A stretch of 20,634 bases of DNA, taken from the NCBI GenBank assembly GCA_040902925.1, contig JBBDWJ010000216.1:1-20634 (forward strand), written 5' to 3'. Numbering within the stretch: position 1 is the stretch's first letter; every line of letters starts with the position of its first letter. This DNA comes from JBBDWJ01 sp040902925 (GTDB taxonomy: Bacteria; Acidobacteriota; Terriglobia; Bryobacterales; UBA6623). The notes beneath the pieces are model-generated. The model made no database searches, was not told the DNA's origin, and saw nothing but the letters and a program-made list of their open reading frames with translations. Positions 14,623-20,634 of the stretch are shown here, one piece after another. The translations under genes were made by a program, and so were the position numbers.

Positions 14623-17383
14623 GACTCTCGAAAAGCTGCGGCCCGACCGTGATCTGCAGTGCTTTTTCTTCCGGCCGTCGGCGAGCGCTGCGATGAGCGG
14701 GGCGAGCGCTAGCGGATTCACCGTTTCGGGGACTTGGCGGCAACAGTTCGACTGGGCCGTTGTCGAGTGGACTCGCGACAACATCTATGAGCATCCGCTA
14801 CTACGATATCTTCCCGATGGCGATTTGAGCGGTTTGACATTGAGCTACCGGGAAGAACGTACCAACTGCATTCCCATAGACTCGAGCCTGTTTGCTACTG
14901 TCGACTGGCCCTATCTGAGGATTTGGGCCAACGACTCCGGCGGCGTTGAACAACTCTACCGGGTGAGTCTGTTCGATTACGCGACGGCCGTGGCGGGGAG
15001 CGCAGTCGCGGCGCAGGCCACCTTCGAGCTCCAGGGAACGCTTACCGAAGGCGACTATGTCGAGTTGTCGTGGCTTGATGAACACTTCAACTGGTTGATT
15101 GGCGCTTCCGATACGATGACCACGGTTCTCGAAGGATTGGGGGCCCAGATTAACCTGCATTCCAACTATGTTTCCGCGGAGGTTGATACCGGAGCGGGCG
15201 CCATCCTTCTCACGAATAAAACTCCTGGAGAAGAAGGAAACTGGCTCGGGGTCGTGGCGGGAGTCTCCGGCGCGGAAACCGAACAATGGGTTCCAACAAG
15301 TCAGACGATGAGCGGCGGGCAATCGCCCACGCAGTGGCAGGTTGACCTGGACTTTTCCGCGCTGCAAGGGTTTGCCGAATCAGATCCCGAGGAGATCGTG
15401 GACGTCCCGATGGACCGGGTGCGCAAGATGCGCTGGACCTACTCGGCAGCGCTGCAACCGGCAGATTTCGAGCGCACCGATTTTGAGGTCGGTATCACCA
15501 ACTGGTCGGTGACCGGAACGAACCGAAACTACAAGGTTGCCGGACCAGGCAGCCGGCGCCAGGAAGACGACGATCCCACGGCTAGCTATAGCGGTACGTG
15601 GGCCGTGGGGACGGGCAATTTTTCCGCGGGCACGATACACGACACCATGGAAGAGAACGCCAGCGTCAGTATTTCGTATTCGGCGCAGTTGACTCATCGG
15701 CTGTTTCTCGGGACCCGAGCCGCGCACAACGGCGGTACGATCTCGGTTGTTGTCGACGAAGGCGCGGCGCAGACGTTTGACCTTTTCTGGGCGGGTGAGG
15801 ATTTTCTTGTGCGCCTCGATCTCGGAACATTCGGCTCGGGAAACCACGCGGTTCAAGCAACGCTGACCTCACCCACCGCGAGCGAGCGGCACTTCTATTT
15901 CGATTTTGTCGAGCAAGTGATCGAGTCTTCTACGGTTGAGGCGCTACCCGCGCGGCCGGACGAGACGCTGGCCACCGACTGGGATACCGATCACTCACTC
16001 GTTTTGCCGCCGGAGCGCGTTGCGTGGAACCTGAACATGCTTGGTTTCAAGGGCCGCGCTAACCATTATGTGGGCGCGATCGTTTTCTACGAGATGTTCA
16101 ACCCAGGGAACGTCTACGCCGAAGGGACGGTTACCTTTTCGGGGACGACAGTGCTCAGCGCAGTCGTCACGGTAAGCGTCAGCGGCACTAATTTTTTGAG
16201 GGTCCTATTCACTACCGATACGCCCGAGACCGTCGCCAAGTCTTTTGAGCTGTTGATCAACAACGGCAGCACCCGTATCTGGGCGGAGTCGTCGGGAAAC
16301 GTGCTGACGATCCATTCCCGTGAGCTTGGAAACGAGGGGAACTCGATAACCCTCGCAGCCGGATCGACTACAGAAGACTTTGACGCTGCCGCCAGCGGCT
16401 CTACGCTTGCGGGAGGGCAGAACGGCGCGCTCAACATCCGAAATCCTCCCGAGCCTTGGTTTGTCGATATGGACGCGGAGCCGCGCATCCACCGCGCCGC
16501 CCGCGATTGGCACCGCGCTTACTTCGCGGCGCTGGATGACTATGATATTGCCTCGACGGCCGCCTTCAGCACGGAGCTCTCGCATGGCGACCCTTCGGTT
16601 TCGGTGGGCATGGCCCAACGCTACCCGGATGGCTCGCCTGTGATCGTCAACACGCCCGGAGTTCAAACGAACTTCTCTCCCACGAGCATCGACTACTGGA
16701 AGCATGTCTATCTGGACATGGCGACCCTACAGGACGAAGCTGGTGTGCCGGTCTATCTGCAGTTCGGCGAAGTGCAGTGGTGGTATTTCCCGAAGCCAGT
16801 CGGCGAGTTCGACCCGCCCGTTGGGATGACGTTCTATGACGACTTTTCGACGACGGAGTTTCAAAGCCGCTACAGCCATGCCATGCATGTTTTCTTGAGC
16901 AATGACGACTCGCCGGATTCCTATCCCGATGAGGCGGAGTTCCTGCCGGATCTGATCGGCGAGTATTGCGAGGCGATTCGGGACTTTGTGCTCGATACAT
17001 ATCCCGATGCCAAGTTTGAAGTGCTCTATCCCCACGACGTCAACGATCACGCTTTGACGCGGGTCGTCAATTTTCCCGAAGGCGACTGGACCCCGTCGAA
17101 CCTCGAGGTGCTCAAGACCGAAAACTTTGGTCACACGGCCGGACGGAACCTCGACAAGGCCGTGGAGTCCATTCTGTTGCCGCTCGGGAAGGGATTTACG
17201 CGGAATCGAGCCGCCCACCTGATTGGCGTGTTCACTCCGGATGAGCCATGGAACTGGGAACGGCGTCTGGCCCGCGCGCACCATATCGAATCCGTCGTCC
17301 TATGGGCGTTCGATCAGTTCTCCATGGTCGGTTACCGAATGCCGTTGCGGGAGGGCCTGCGGCGGTCGCGATTTGTGCGATAA
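14615..17383 (+). CDS. Large tail-tip protein with sheath-like repeats and C-terminal TIM-barrel glycosidase-like domain
   Basis: This 922-aa protein has a GTG start. Residues about 136-235 and 503-603 repeat one motif: a helix and a strand, then G-x-EGN, and a close on TMSGGQ or TLAGGQ. The Mu-type tail sheath contains a similar inserted domain. Residues 330-435 are a jelly-roll-like module. Residues 610-910 have beta/alpha-barrel character: VPVYLQFGEVQWWYF with Glu719, FEVLYPHDV, NLEVLKTENFGH with Glu836, and VVLWAFDQF. Acidic residues at strand ends resemble GH-clan-A or GTA TIM-barrel domains. It may therefore cut cell-wall or surface glycan at the tip. Some annotation schemes label similar proteins 'non-contractile tail sheath'. 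Catalytic residues are candidates only. Confidence 0.6.
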   Translation: MSETLEKLRPDRDLQCFFFRPSASAAMSGASASGFTVSGTWRQQFDWAVVEWTRDNIYEHPLLRYLPDGDLSGLTLSYREERTNCIPIDSSLFATVDWPYLRIWANDSGGVEQLYRVSLFDYATAVAGSAVAAQATFELQGTLTEGDYVELSWLDEHFNWLIGASDTMTTVLEGLGAQINLHSNYVSAEVDTGAGAILLTNKTPGEEGNWLGVVAGVSGAETEQWVPTSQTMSGGQSPTQWQVDLDFSALQGFAESDPEEIVDVPMDRVRKMRWTYSAALQPADFERTDFEVGITNWSVTGTNRNYKVAGPGSRRQEDDDPTASYSGTWAVGTGNFSAGTIHDTMEENASVSISYSAQLTHRLFLGTRAAHNGGTISVVVDEGAAQTFDLFWAGEDFLVRLDLGTFGSGNHAVQATLTSPTASERHFYFDFVEQVIESSTVEALPARPDETLATDWDTDHSLVLPPERVAWNLNMLGFKGRANHYVGAIVFYEMFNPGNVYAEGTVTFSGTTVLSAVVTVSVSGTNFLRVLFTTDTPETVAKSFELLINNGSTRIWAESSGNVLTIHSRELGNEGNSITLAAGSTTEDFDAAASGSTLAGGQNGALNIRNPPEPWFVDMDAEPRIHRAARDWHRAYFAALDDYDIASTAAFSTELSHGDPSVSVGMAQRYPDGSPVIVNTPGVQTNFSPTSIDYWKHVYLDMATLQDEAGVPVYLQFGEVQWWYFPKPVGEFDPPVGMTFYDDFSTTEFQSRYSHAMHVFLSNDDSPDSYPDEAEFLPDLIGEYCEAIRDFVLDTYPDAKFEVLYPHDVNDHALTRVVNFPEGDWTPSNLEVLKTENFGHTAGRNLDKAVESILLPLGKGFTRNRAAHLIGVFTPDEPWNWERRLARAHHIESVVLWAFDQFSMVGYRMPLREGLRRSRFVR

Positions 17384-17438
17384 GAGCCGCGCCTTTTCAG
17401 CGAATACAAAAGCTGGACGCGGGCCGGATAAGATCTGA

Positions 17439-17756
17439 GTGTTGAGAACCACGTTGCTAGCGTTGCTGTTGACGCTGGCAGCGGCGCCTCGCCTTGCTGG
17501 ACTTCCTGTCAAAGTCACCTCGGTCAACCACCGCAAGGGGCAAGTCACTTTACTGCTGCCGATCCATCACGCGCGCATCGAGGCCGTTCTTGTTGCCGAG
17601 GAGCCCGAGATCCGGCTCCGCGTCGATGAGTTTTATGATGCGGAATTCGAGGCGGGCGAGGTCGATACTGTCAAACGCAATGTTTTGAGAGTTACGGTCC
17701 CTGGAGAGAAGCCGGTCCGGTTCCGCTTGCGGAAAATCACGTTTCTATCGAAATAG
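17439..17756 (+). CDS. Small secreted protein of unknown function
   Basis: This 105-aa protein has an N-terminal signal peptide: Arg3, hydrophobic core LLALLLTLAAA, then polar APRLAG with likely cleavage near residue 21. The mature 84 residues are beta-rich and charged (VKVTSVNHRKGQVTLLLPIH; PEIRLRVDEFYDAEF). The start could be GTG 17439 or the adjacent TTG 17442; the SD is weak. It lies 55 nt after the last tail gene and before a hairpin. It could be the last gene of the element, such as a superinfection or lysis accessory, or the first host gene. Nothing decides between these. Confidence 0.5.
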   Translation: MLRTTLLALLLTLAAAPRLAGLPVKVTSVNHRKGQVTLLLPIHHARIEAVLVAEEPEIRLRVDEFYDAEFEAGEVDTVKRNVLRVTVPGEKPVRFRLRKITFLSK

Positions 17757-17782
17757 CGGCCGGACTAACGGGCGTTCCCGTG

Positions 17783-17825
17783 GGAGCGGTTTGCCAAGGG
17801 CTCGCCAACGGGCTCAGACCGCTCC
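17783..17825. terminator. Bidirectional hairpin terminator candidate
   Basis: GGAGCGGTTTG (17783-17793) pairs with CAGACCGCTCC (17815-17825), giving 11 pairs including one T-G, around a 21-nt loop. It lies between the plus-strand stop at 17756 and the minus-strand stop at 17828-17830, exactly where convergent transcripts would end. GTTTATT follows on the plus strand. The T-tracts are modest. Confidence 0.5.
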
Positions 17826-17827
17826 GT

Positions 17828-18016
17828 TTATTCGGAAGCAGTCTGCGGCCACTCGCCGCAAACGAGCGATTCCAATTGGTCGCAAAGCAGGCTCGATGCC
17901 CGCTGCATTTCAGGGCTGCGCTCGGCCGGCCTGCGTTGCACCGCGCGGTTTCGCCGCAGCACGTGATCGATTTGGGTCGTCAATAAGATTTCCGCGCTGG
18001 CAGTGGATTTTGACAT
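17828..18016 (-). CDS. Hypothetical 62-aa protein
   Basis: ATG at 18014-18016 opens MSKSTASAEILLTTQIDHVL and runs to TAA at 17828-17830. AAGGGA lies 8 nt upstream on the minus strand, a good SD. An in-frame GTG further up (18040) would add eight residues. The protein is Arg/Gln-rich and mostly helical, with two Cys (LLCDQLESLVCGEW). The shared hairpin just past its stop supports a real transcription unit, but no family is recognised and a chance ORF remains possible. Confidence 0.4.
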   Translation of the reverse strand: MSKSTASAEILLTTQIDHVLRRNRAVQRRPAERSPEMQRASSLLCDQLESLVCGEWPQTASE

Positions 18017-18248
18017 CGGCTTTATCCCTTGGTTCCACACTAAGGCCGTTGGCGCGCAGCTATCAATAGTACGTTGCGATCATTCGTGTTGGATCGCCGG
18101 TAAGGGGACAAGGTGGATCGCTAGTAAGGGGATACGACCGGGGAAAGACCCTAGAAGGCGGTAGCCCGGCCGACGCGGGCGGGCGAATACATAGCGCTTG
18201 GAAGCCACGCCTGGCGATGCGCACTCGCGGTATACGAAGTTTTAATTA
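18017..18248. other. Non-coding junction between phage block and host genes
   Basis: These 232 bases contain no credible gene. They hold a two-copy direct repeat at 18091-18134. Minus-strand frames of 18135-18248 stay open for some length but have no start and no recognisable domain, which could reflect an eroded gene or insertion sequence. Confidence 0.4.
18091..18134 (+). repeat. Tandem 20-bp direct repeats, IS-end-like
   Basis: GGATCGCCGGTAAGGGGACA (18091-18110) and GGATCGCTAGTAAGGGGATA (18115-18134) match at 17 of 20 positions with a 24-bp period. Read on the minus strand, each contains CCCCTTAC next to GCGATCC. Repeated blocks of this kind near element ends resemble the multiple transposase-binding repeats of IS21-like elements. 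No transposase is present, so a degraded IS end is only a suggestion. Confidence 0.5.
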
Positions 18249-18270
18249 GCCCCGTCGTTATGCGCGGGGC
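18249..18270 (-). terminator. Hairpin at the 3' end of the isomerase-like gene
   Basis: GCCCCG (18249-18254) pairs with CGGGGC (18265-18270) around a 10-nt loop that contains the stop codon of the minus-strand gene. On the minus strand it is followed by TAATTAAAA, which is A/T-rich but not a clean U-tract. A terminator is likely but not certain. Confidence 0.4.
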
Positions 18271-19016
18271 TGCATCTCGTCCCACAGCGACCGGTAGTAC
18301 TTCAAGAACCGTTCGGGTTCCGGGCTCTCTTGTACTTCGGCCAGCGTGTAGCGGTTGTACCCGGACTGCTGCAGTAGCGCGAAAAGCTCCTTGCTCGGGT
18401 ATTCGTAAAGATCTCTCAGGTGCACGTTCTTGATGTGGCCTTTGAGCATGTCAAAAGTTGCGCGGAGCGACCCATTGCGAACTTCGCCGTCGTTACAGTT
18501 CCAACACACGCCGACATTGGGGTGCCCGCAGGCGTCCATGATGGCGCGCATGCGTGCCGGGTCCTGGGTTTCGCGGCCGTGAACTTCAACCCAGATCTCC
18601 ACTCCGTAGCGCTGCCCGATGTCACCGCATTCTCGTAACGACTCGCCAATGCGCTGAATCGTGACGCGCTCGGGGACGCCGGCAGGCAATCCGTTCGGAC
18701 GCACCTTTATCCCCCAACAGCCCAAGTCGTGGGCCAATTCGACAAAACGTTGTGTCTCTTCTATGTTTTGGCGGCGCACCGCGGCGTCGGGAGACTGGTA
18801 CTCGCAGGTCGTGCCCAGGCTGAGCAGCCGCACGCGGCTGCGGGCAAACCGGGCGCGCACTTTTTCACGCTCCGCCGCTGAAAGCGAGGGTTCGACGCCG
18901 TGCTTGTGGGTCGTACGCAGCTCGACCGCTTCGAAGCGGGCGGCTTCGAGTTTCTCGATTAGGGTCTCGATATCCCAATCTTTGGCAACGTTATAAGTGA
19001 CCAGCCCCAACAGCAT
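18258..19016 (-). CDS. Sugar phosphate isomerase/epimerase-like TIM-barrel protein
   Basis: This 252-aa protein belongs to the xylose isomerase-like (AP endonuclease 2) TIM-barrel superfamily, which interconverts or epimerises sugars with a divalent metal. Family signs are the start LLGLVTYNVAKDWDIETLIE, a hallmark opening of this group, EIWVEVHGRET with Glu144, VGVCWNCND around residues 169-176, KNVHLRD with His199, and TLAEVQE with Glu227. These are the usual metal-binding positions. SD GGAG lies 8 nt before the ATG at 19014-19016. The length is normal and there is no signal peptide. The substrate cannot be told. It is divergent from metK and is likely host-encoded. Confidence 0.85.
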   Translation of the reverse strand: MLLGLVTYNVAKDWDIETLIEKLEAARFEAVELRTTHKHGVEPSLSAAEREKVRARFARSRVRLLSLGTTCEYQSPDAAVRRQNIEETQRFVELAHDLGCWGIKVRPNGLPAGVPERVTIQRIGESLRECGDIGQRYGVEIWVEVHGRETQDPARMRAIMDACGHPNVGVCWNCNDGEVRNGSLRATFDMLKGHIKNVHLRDLYEYPSKELFALLQQSGYNRYTLAEVQESPEPERFLKYYRSLWDEMQPRA

Positions 19017-19121
19017 GAGTAAATCTCCGGCCCGTATTCTAACACCAGCTACTTAGTCCGGGGGCGGCATCCCACTTGACTTCCGGGCGCTCCGGGGCGA
19101 GGTACTGGGAGCATGGTTTCA

Positions 19122-19150
19122 TTGACTCGGTCCCACGATTCTGCTAACTT
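19122..19150 (+). promoter_or_regulatory. Possible sigma-70 promoter for metK
   Basis: TTGACT (19122-19127) and TAACTT (19145-19150) are separated by 17 nt. The -35 matches 5 of 6 consensus bases and the -10 only 3 of 6. Transcription would start about 95 nt before the metK start codon, leaving a sizeable leader. Confidence 0.3.
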
Positions 19151-19237
19151 CGATAGCATACGGCTCGTCACGATCGCCTCCCCGTCGGAATCTGAATGAC
19201 CCGATCGGCCGTCCCCCGAATTTTCAAATTTTTTGCT

Positions 19238-19242
19238 GGAGG
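19238..19242 (+). promoter_or_regulatory. SD GGAGG that sets the metK TTG start
   Basis: GGAGG lies 8 nt before TTG 19251. The protein starting there, MARTDKHLFTSESVTEGHPDK, has the normal MetK N-terminus. An earlier in-frame TTG at 19233 overlaps this SD and is rejected. Confidence 0.7.
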
Positions 19243-19250
19243 ATCCAGGA

Positions 19251-20417
19251 TTGGCACGCACCGATAAGCACCTTTTTACCTCGGAGTCGGTCACCGAGGG
19301 GCACCCCGACAAGCTTGCGGATACGATCTCTGACGCGGTTCTCGACGCCGTTCTCGCGGAGGACCCCACAGGCCGCGTGGCCTGCGAAACGCTCGTGACC
19401 ACGGGCTTGTGCATGATCGCGGGCGAGATCACCACAACGACGCAAGTGAACTTCACCAAGGTCGCCCGCGAGGCGATTCGCGAAGTCGGCTATACGAATA
19501 CCGACTGTGGATTCGACTACGCTGGCTGCGCCGTCATCAACGCCGTCGGCACGCAGTCTCCCGACATCGCCATGGGCGTGGACCCGGGCGGCGCCGGCGA
19601 CCAGGGATTAATGTTCGGTTTCGCCTGCGATGAAACCAAAGAGCTGATGCCGATGCCCATCATGCTGGCGCACAAGCTTGTGCTCAGGCTTACCGAGGCG
19701 CGGCGTGCGAATGATCTGAAGTTTCTGCGGCCCGATGGAAAATCGCAGGTGACGATCGAATACGAGAACGGCCAACCGGTACGCATCGACGCCGTCGTTG
19801 TTTCGACGCAGCATTCCGACGACGTCAGTCAGGCAGAACTGCAGCGCGCCGTCAGGGAGGCCATCATCGATCCGGTCATTCCGAAGCAGATGGTCGATGC
19901 GGGCACGAAGTTCCACATCAACCCAACGGGGCGGTTTGTCGTCGGCGGCCCGCACGGCGATACCGGCCTCACGGGACGCAAGATTATTGTCGATACGTAT
20001 GGAGGCATGGGACGTCACGGCGGCGGCGCATTCTCGGGCAAAGATCCGACGAAGGTCGACCGCTCGGCGTGCTACATGGCGCGCCACATGGCGAAAAACA
20101 TCGTGGCTTCGGGCTTGGCTTCGCGTTGCGAAGTGCAACTCGCCTATGCCATCGGCGTCGCTGACCCCGTTTCCGTGATGGTTGACACCTTCGGCACGGG
20201 CCAAATCGACGATGTGCGGTTGTCGGAGATCGCGCGCGAGGTTTTCCCTCTTACGCCGAAGGGCATCATCGACTACCTGCAACTGCGGCGTCCGATCTTC
20301 AAGAAGACGGCCTCCTACGGTCACTTCGGGCGCAGCGAAAACGAATTCACCTGGGAAAAAACCAACCAAGCCGAGGCCCTGCAGTCGGCCGCCGGCGTTT
20401 CGGCAGCCAAGGCCTGA
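19251..20417 (+). CDS. metK: S-adenosylmethionine synthetase (methionine adenosyltransferase)
   Basis: This 388-aa enzyme makes S-adenosylmethionine from methionine and ATP in the cytoplasm. Family motifs are clear: TSESVTEGHPDK (10-21, ATP and metal site), GAGDQG (114-119, methionine/ATP loop), and GGGAFSGKDPTKVDRS (257-272, the P-loop-like signature with Lys and Asp ligands). The length matches bacterial MetK. TTG 19251 is the start, fixed by SD GGAGG. The adjacent ahcY begins 41 nt later on the same strand, so the two are probably one SAM-cycle operon. Composition shows no sign of transfer. This is a standard host housekeeping gene. Confidence 0.98.
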   Translation: MARTDKHLFTSESVTEGHPDKLADTISDAVLDAVLAEDPTGRVACETLVTTGLCMIAGEITTTTQVNFTKVAREAIREVGYTNTDCGFDYAGCAVINAVGTQSPDIAMGVDPGGAGDQGLMFGFACDETKELMPMPIMLAHKLVLRLTEARRANDLKFLRPDGKSQVTIEYENGQPVRIDAVVVSTQHSDDVSQAELQRAVREAIIDPVIPKQMVDAGTKFHINPTGRFVVGGPHGDTGLTGRKIIVDTYGGMGRHGGGAFSGKDPTKVDRSACYMARHMAKNIVASGLASRCEVQLAYAIGVADPVSVMVDTFGTGQIDDVRLSEIAREVFPLTPKGIIDYLQLRRPIFKKTASYGHFGRSENEFTWEKTNQAEALQSAAGVSAAKA

Positions 20418-20634
20418 TCGCCTGGCGACTCCAAAATTTTGATCACGAAGAGGTTCATATGGCCACACACATCAGTCTGCCCGGCGACGTCAAAGATCTA
20501 GCGCTGGCCGAGGGCGGCAAGAGACGAATCGAATGGGCGTTCCAGTGGATGCCGGTGCTGCAATCGATCCGCAAGGAATTCATCAAGAAACAGCCCTTTA
20601 AAGGCGTGCGCATCTCGGCGTGCCTGCATGTAAC

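Larger units (their letters stand above)
1..17383 (+). mobile_element. Siphovirus-like prophage (or domesticated phage/GTA-like) structural gene block
   Basis: All recognisable phage genes lie on the plus strand in head, neck, tail tube, chaperone, tape measure, adsorption and tail-tip order, with short gaps or start/stop overlaps. Coat, tail tube, frameshifted chaperone, tape measure, gpM-like, gpL/gpJ-like and LamG/beta-helix proteins can each be placed by sequence character. The block is cut by the window start, so portal, terminase and any integrase would lie upstream. The right limit is the stop at 17383, or 17756 if the small secreted protein belongs to the element. No lysis, integration or regulatory gene follows before the host isomerase and metK. 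Whether it is an intact prophage, a remnant or a domesticated particle system cannot be decided from this window. Confidence 0.9.
19017..19250. other. Divergent intergenic region / metK leader
   Basis: These 234 bases separate the isomerase-like gene from metK. A promoter candidate lies at 19122-19150. I looked for SAM- or SAH-binding riboswitch cores in the leader and do not recognise one, though a diverged class could be missed by eye. Confidence 0.4.

Noticed and set aside
17761..18250. att site or tRNA at the right edge
   Set aside because: No cloverleaf and no repeat that could be paired with the left end, which is outside the window.
19608..20468. 286-aa minus-strand ORF opposite metK
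   Set aside because: Antisense to conserved MetK motifs; shadow ORF.
20459..20634. ahcY (adenosylhomocysteinase) 5' end, + strand, partial: recognised and accepted as real, recorded here because it is cut by the window edge
   Set aside because: Not rejected as a gene. ATG 20459 gives MATHISLPGDVKDLALAEGG and later GVRISACLHVT, the AhcY N-terminus with the LAEGG-x-RRIEWA and CLHVT motifs; SD GAGG 20450-20453, 41 nt after metK; 58 codons visible, confidence about 0.95.

Overview
The window is high-GC bacterial DNA in two blocks. About 17.4 kb is the structural (head-to-tail-tip) half of a siphovirus-like prophage, or of a domesticated phage / gene-transfer-agent-like element. About 2.5 kb of ordinary chromosome follows: a sugar phosphate isomerase/epimerase-like gene on the minus strand, then metK and the start of ahcY on the plus strand. 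Acidobacteriota (Solibacter/Bryobacter-like) is my best guess for the host. It rests on the style of the GC-rich palindromes, the metK-ahcY pair and the general protein flavour. The sequence alone does not prove it.

Layout. Every phage gene reads left to right in canonical siphophage order. A P22/HK97-fold coat protein (97-1008) is followed by a small helical protein, a head-tail adaptor-like protein with an Ig-like C-terminus, and a probable tail-completion protein (TTG start at 2525, just after a double palindrome). Next come the tail tube (3174-4187), a 44-aa ORF (4212-4346) and a tail-assembly chaperone pair. The second chaperone reading frame is reached only by a -1 frameshift: slippery A AAA AAC at 4709-4715, with a 13-bp stem starting 5 nt downstream. 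A very short tape measure (253 aa) follows, then two unknown structural proteins.

An adsorption module comes next: a LamG protein and a right-handed beta-helix spike, joined to their upstream neighbours by GTGA stop/start overlaps, and a 72-aa protein. After it lie two tandem paralogous distal-tail proteins, the second with a carbohydrate-binding-like extension. Then comes a 1310-aa protein that appears to fuse a lambda gpL-like Fe-S domain to a gpJ-like hub. The last is a 922-aa protein with two sheath-like repeats and a TIM-barrel, glycosidase-like C-terminus.

The tail genes end at 17383. A small secreted protein (17439-17756), a hairpin shared with a short convergent minus-strand ORF, and a pair of IS-like direct repeats separate them from the host genes. 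I see no integrase, repressor, holin, endolysin or tRNA/att site. Terminase and portal would lie to the left of the window. The right end is therefore either a prophage edge or an element that has lost its lysis and integration functions, or keeps them elsewhere.

How it works together. Coat, adaptor and terminator proteins build the head and neck. The chaperones G and GT load tail tube subunits onto the tape measure. The distal-tail, hub and TIM-barrel proteins form the tip. The LamG, beta-helix and carbohydrate-binding-like domains suggest recognition and possibly degradation of surface polysaccharide. MetK and AhcY make S-adenosylmethionine and recycle S-adenosylhomocysteine, and are unrelated to the phage block.
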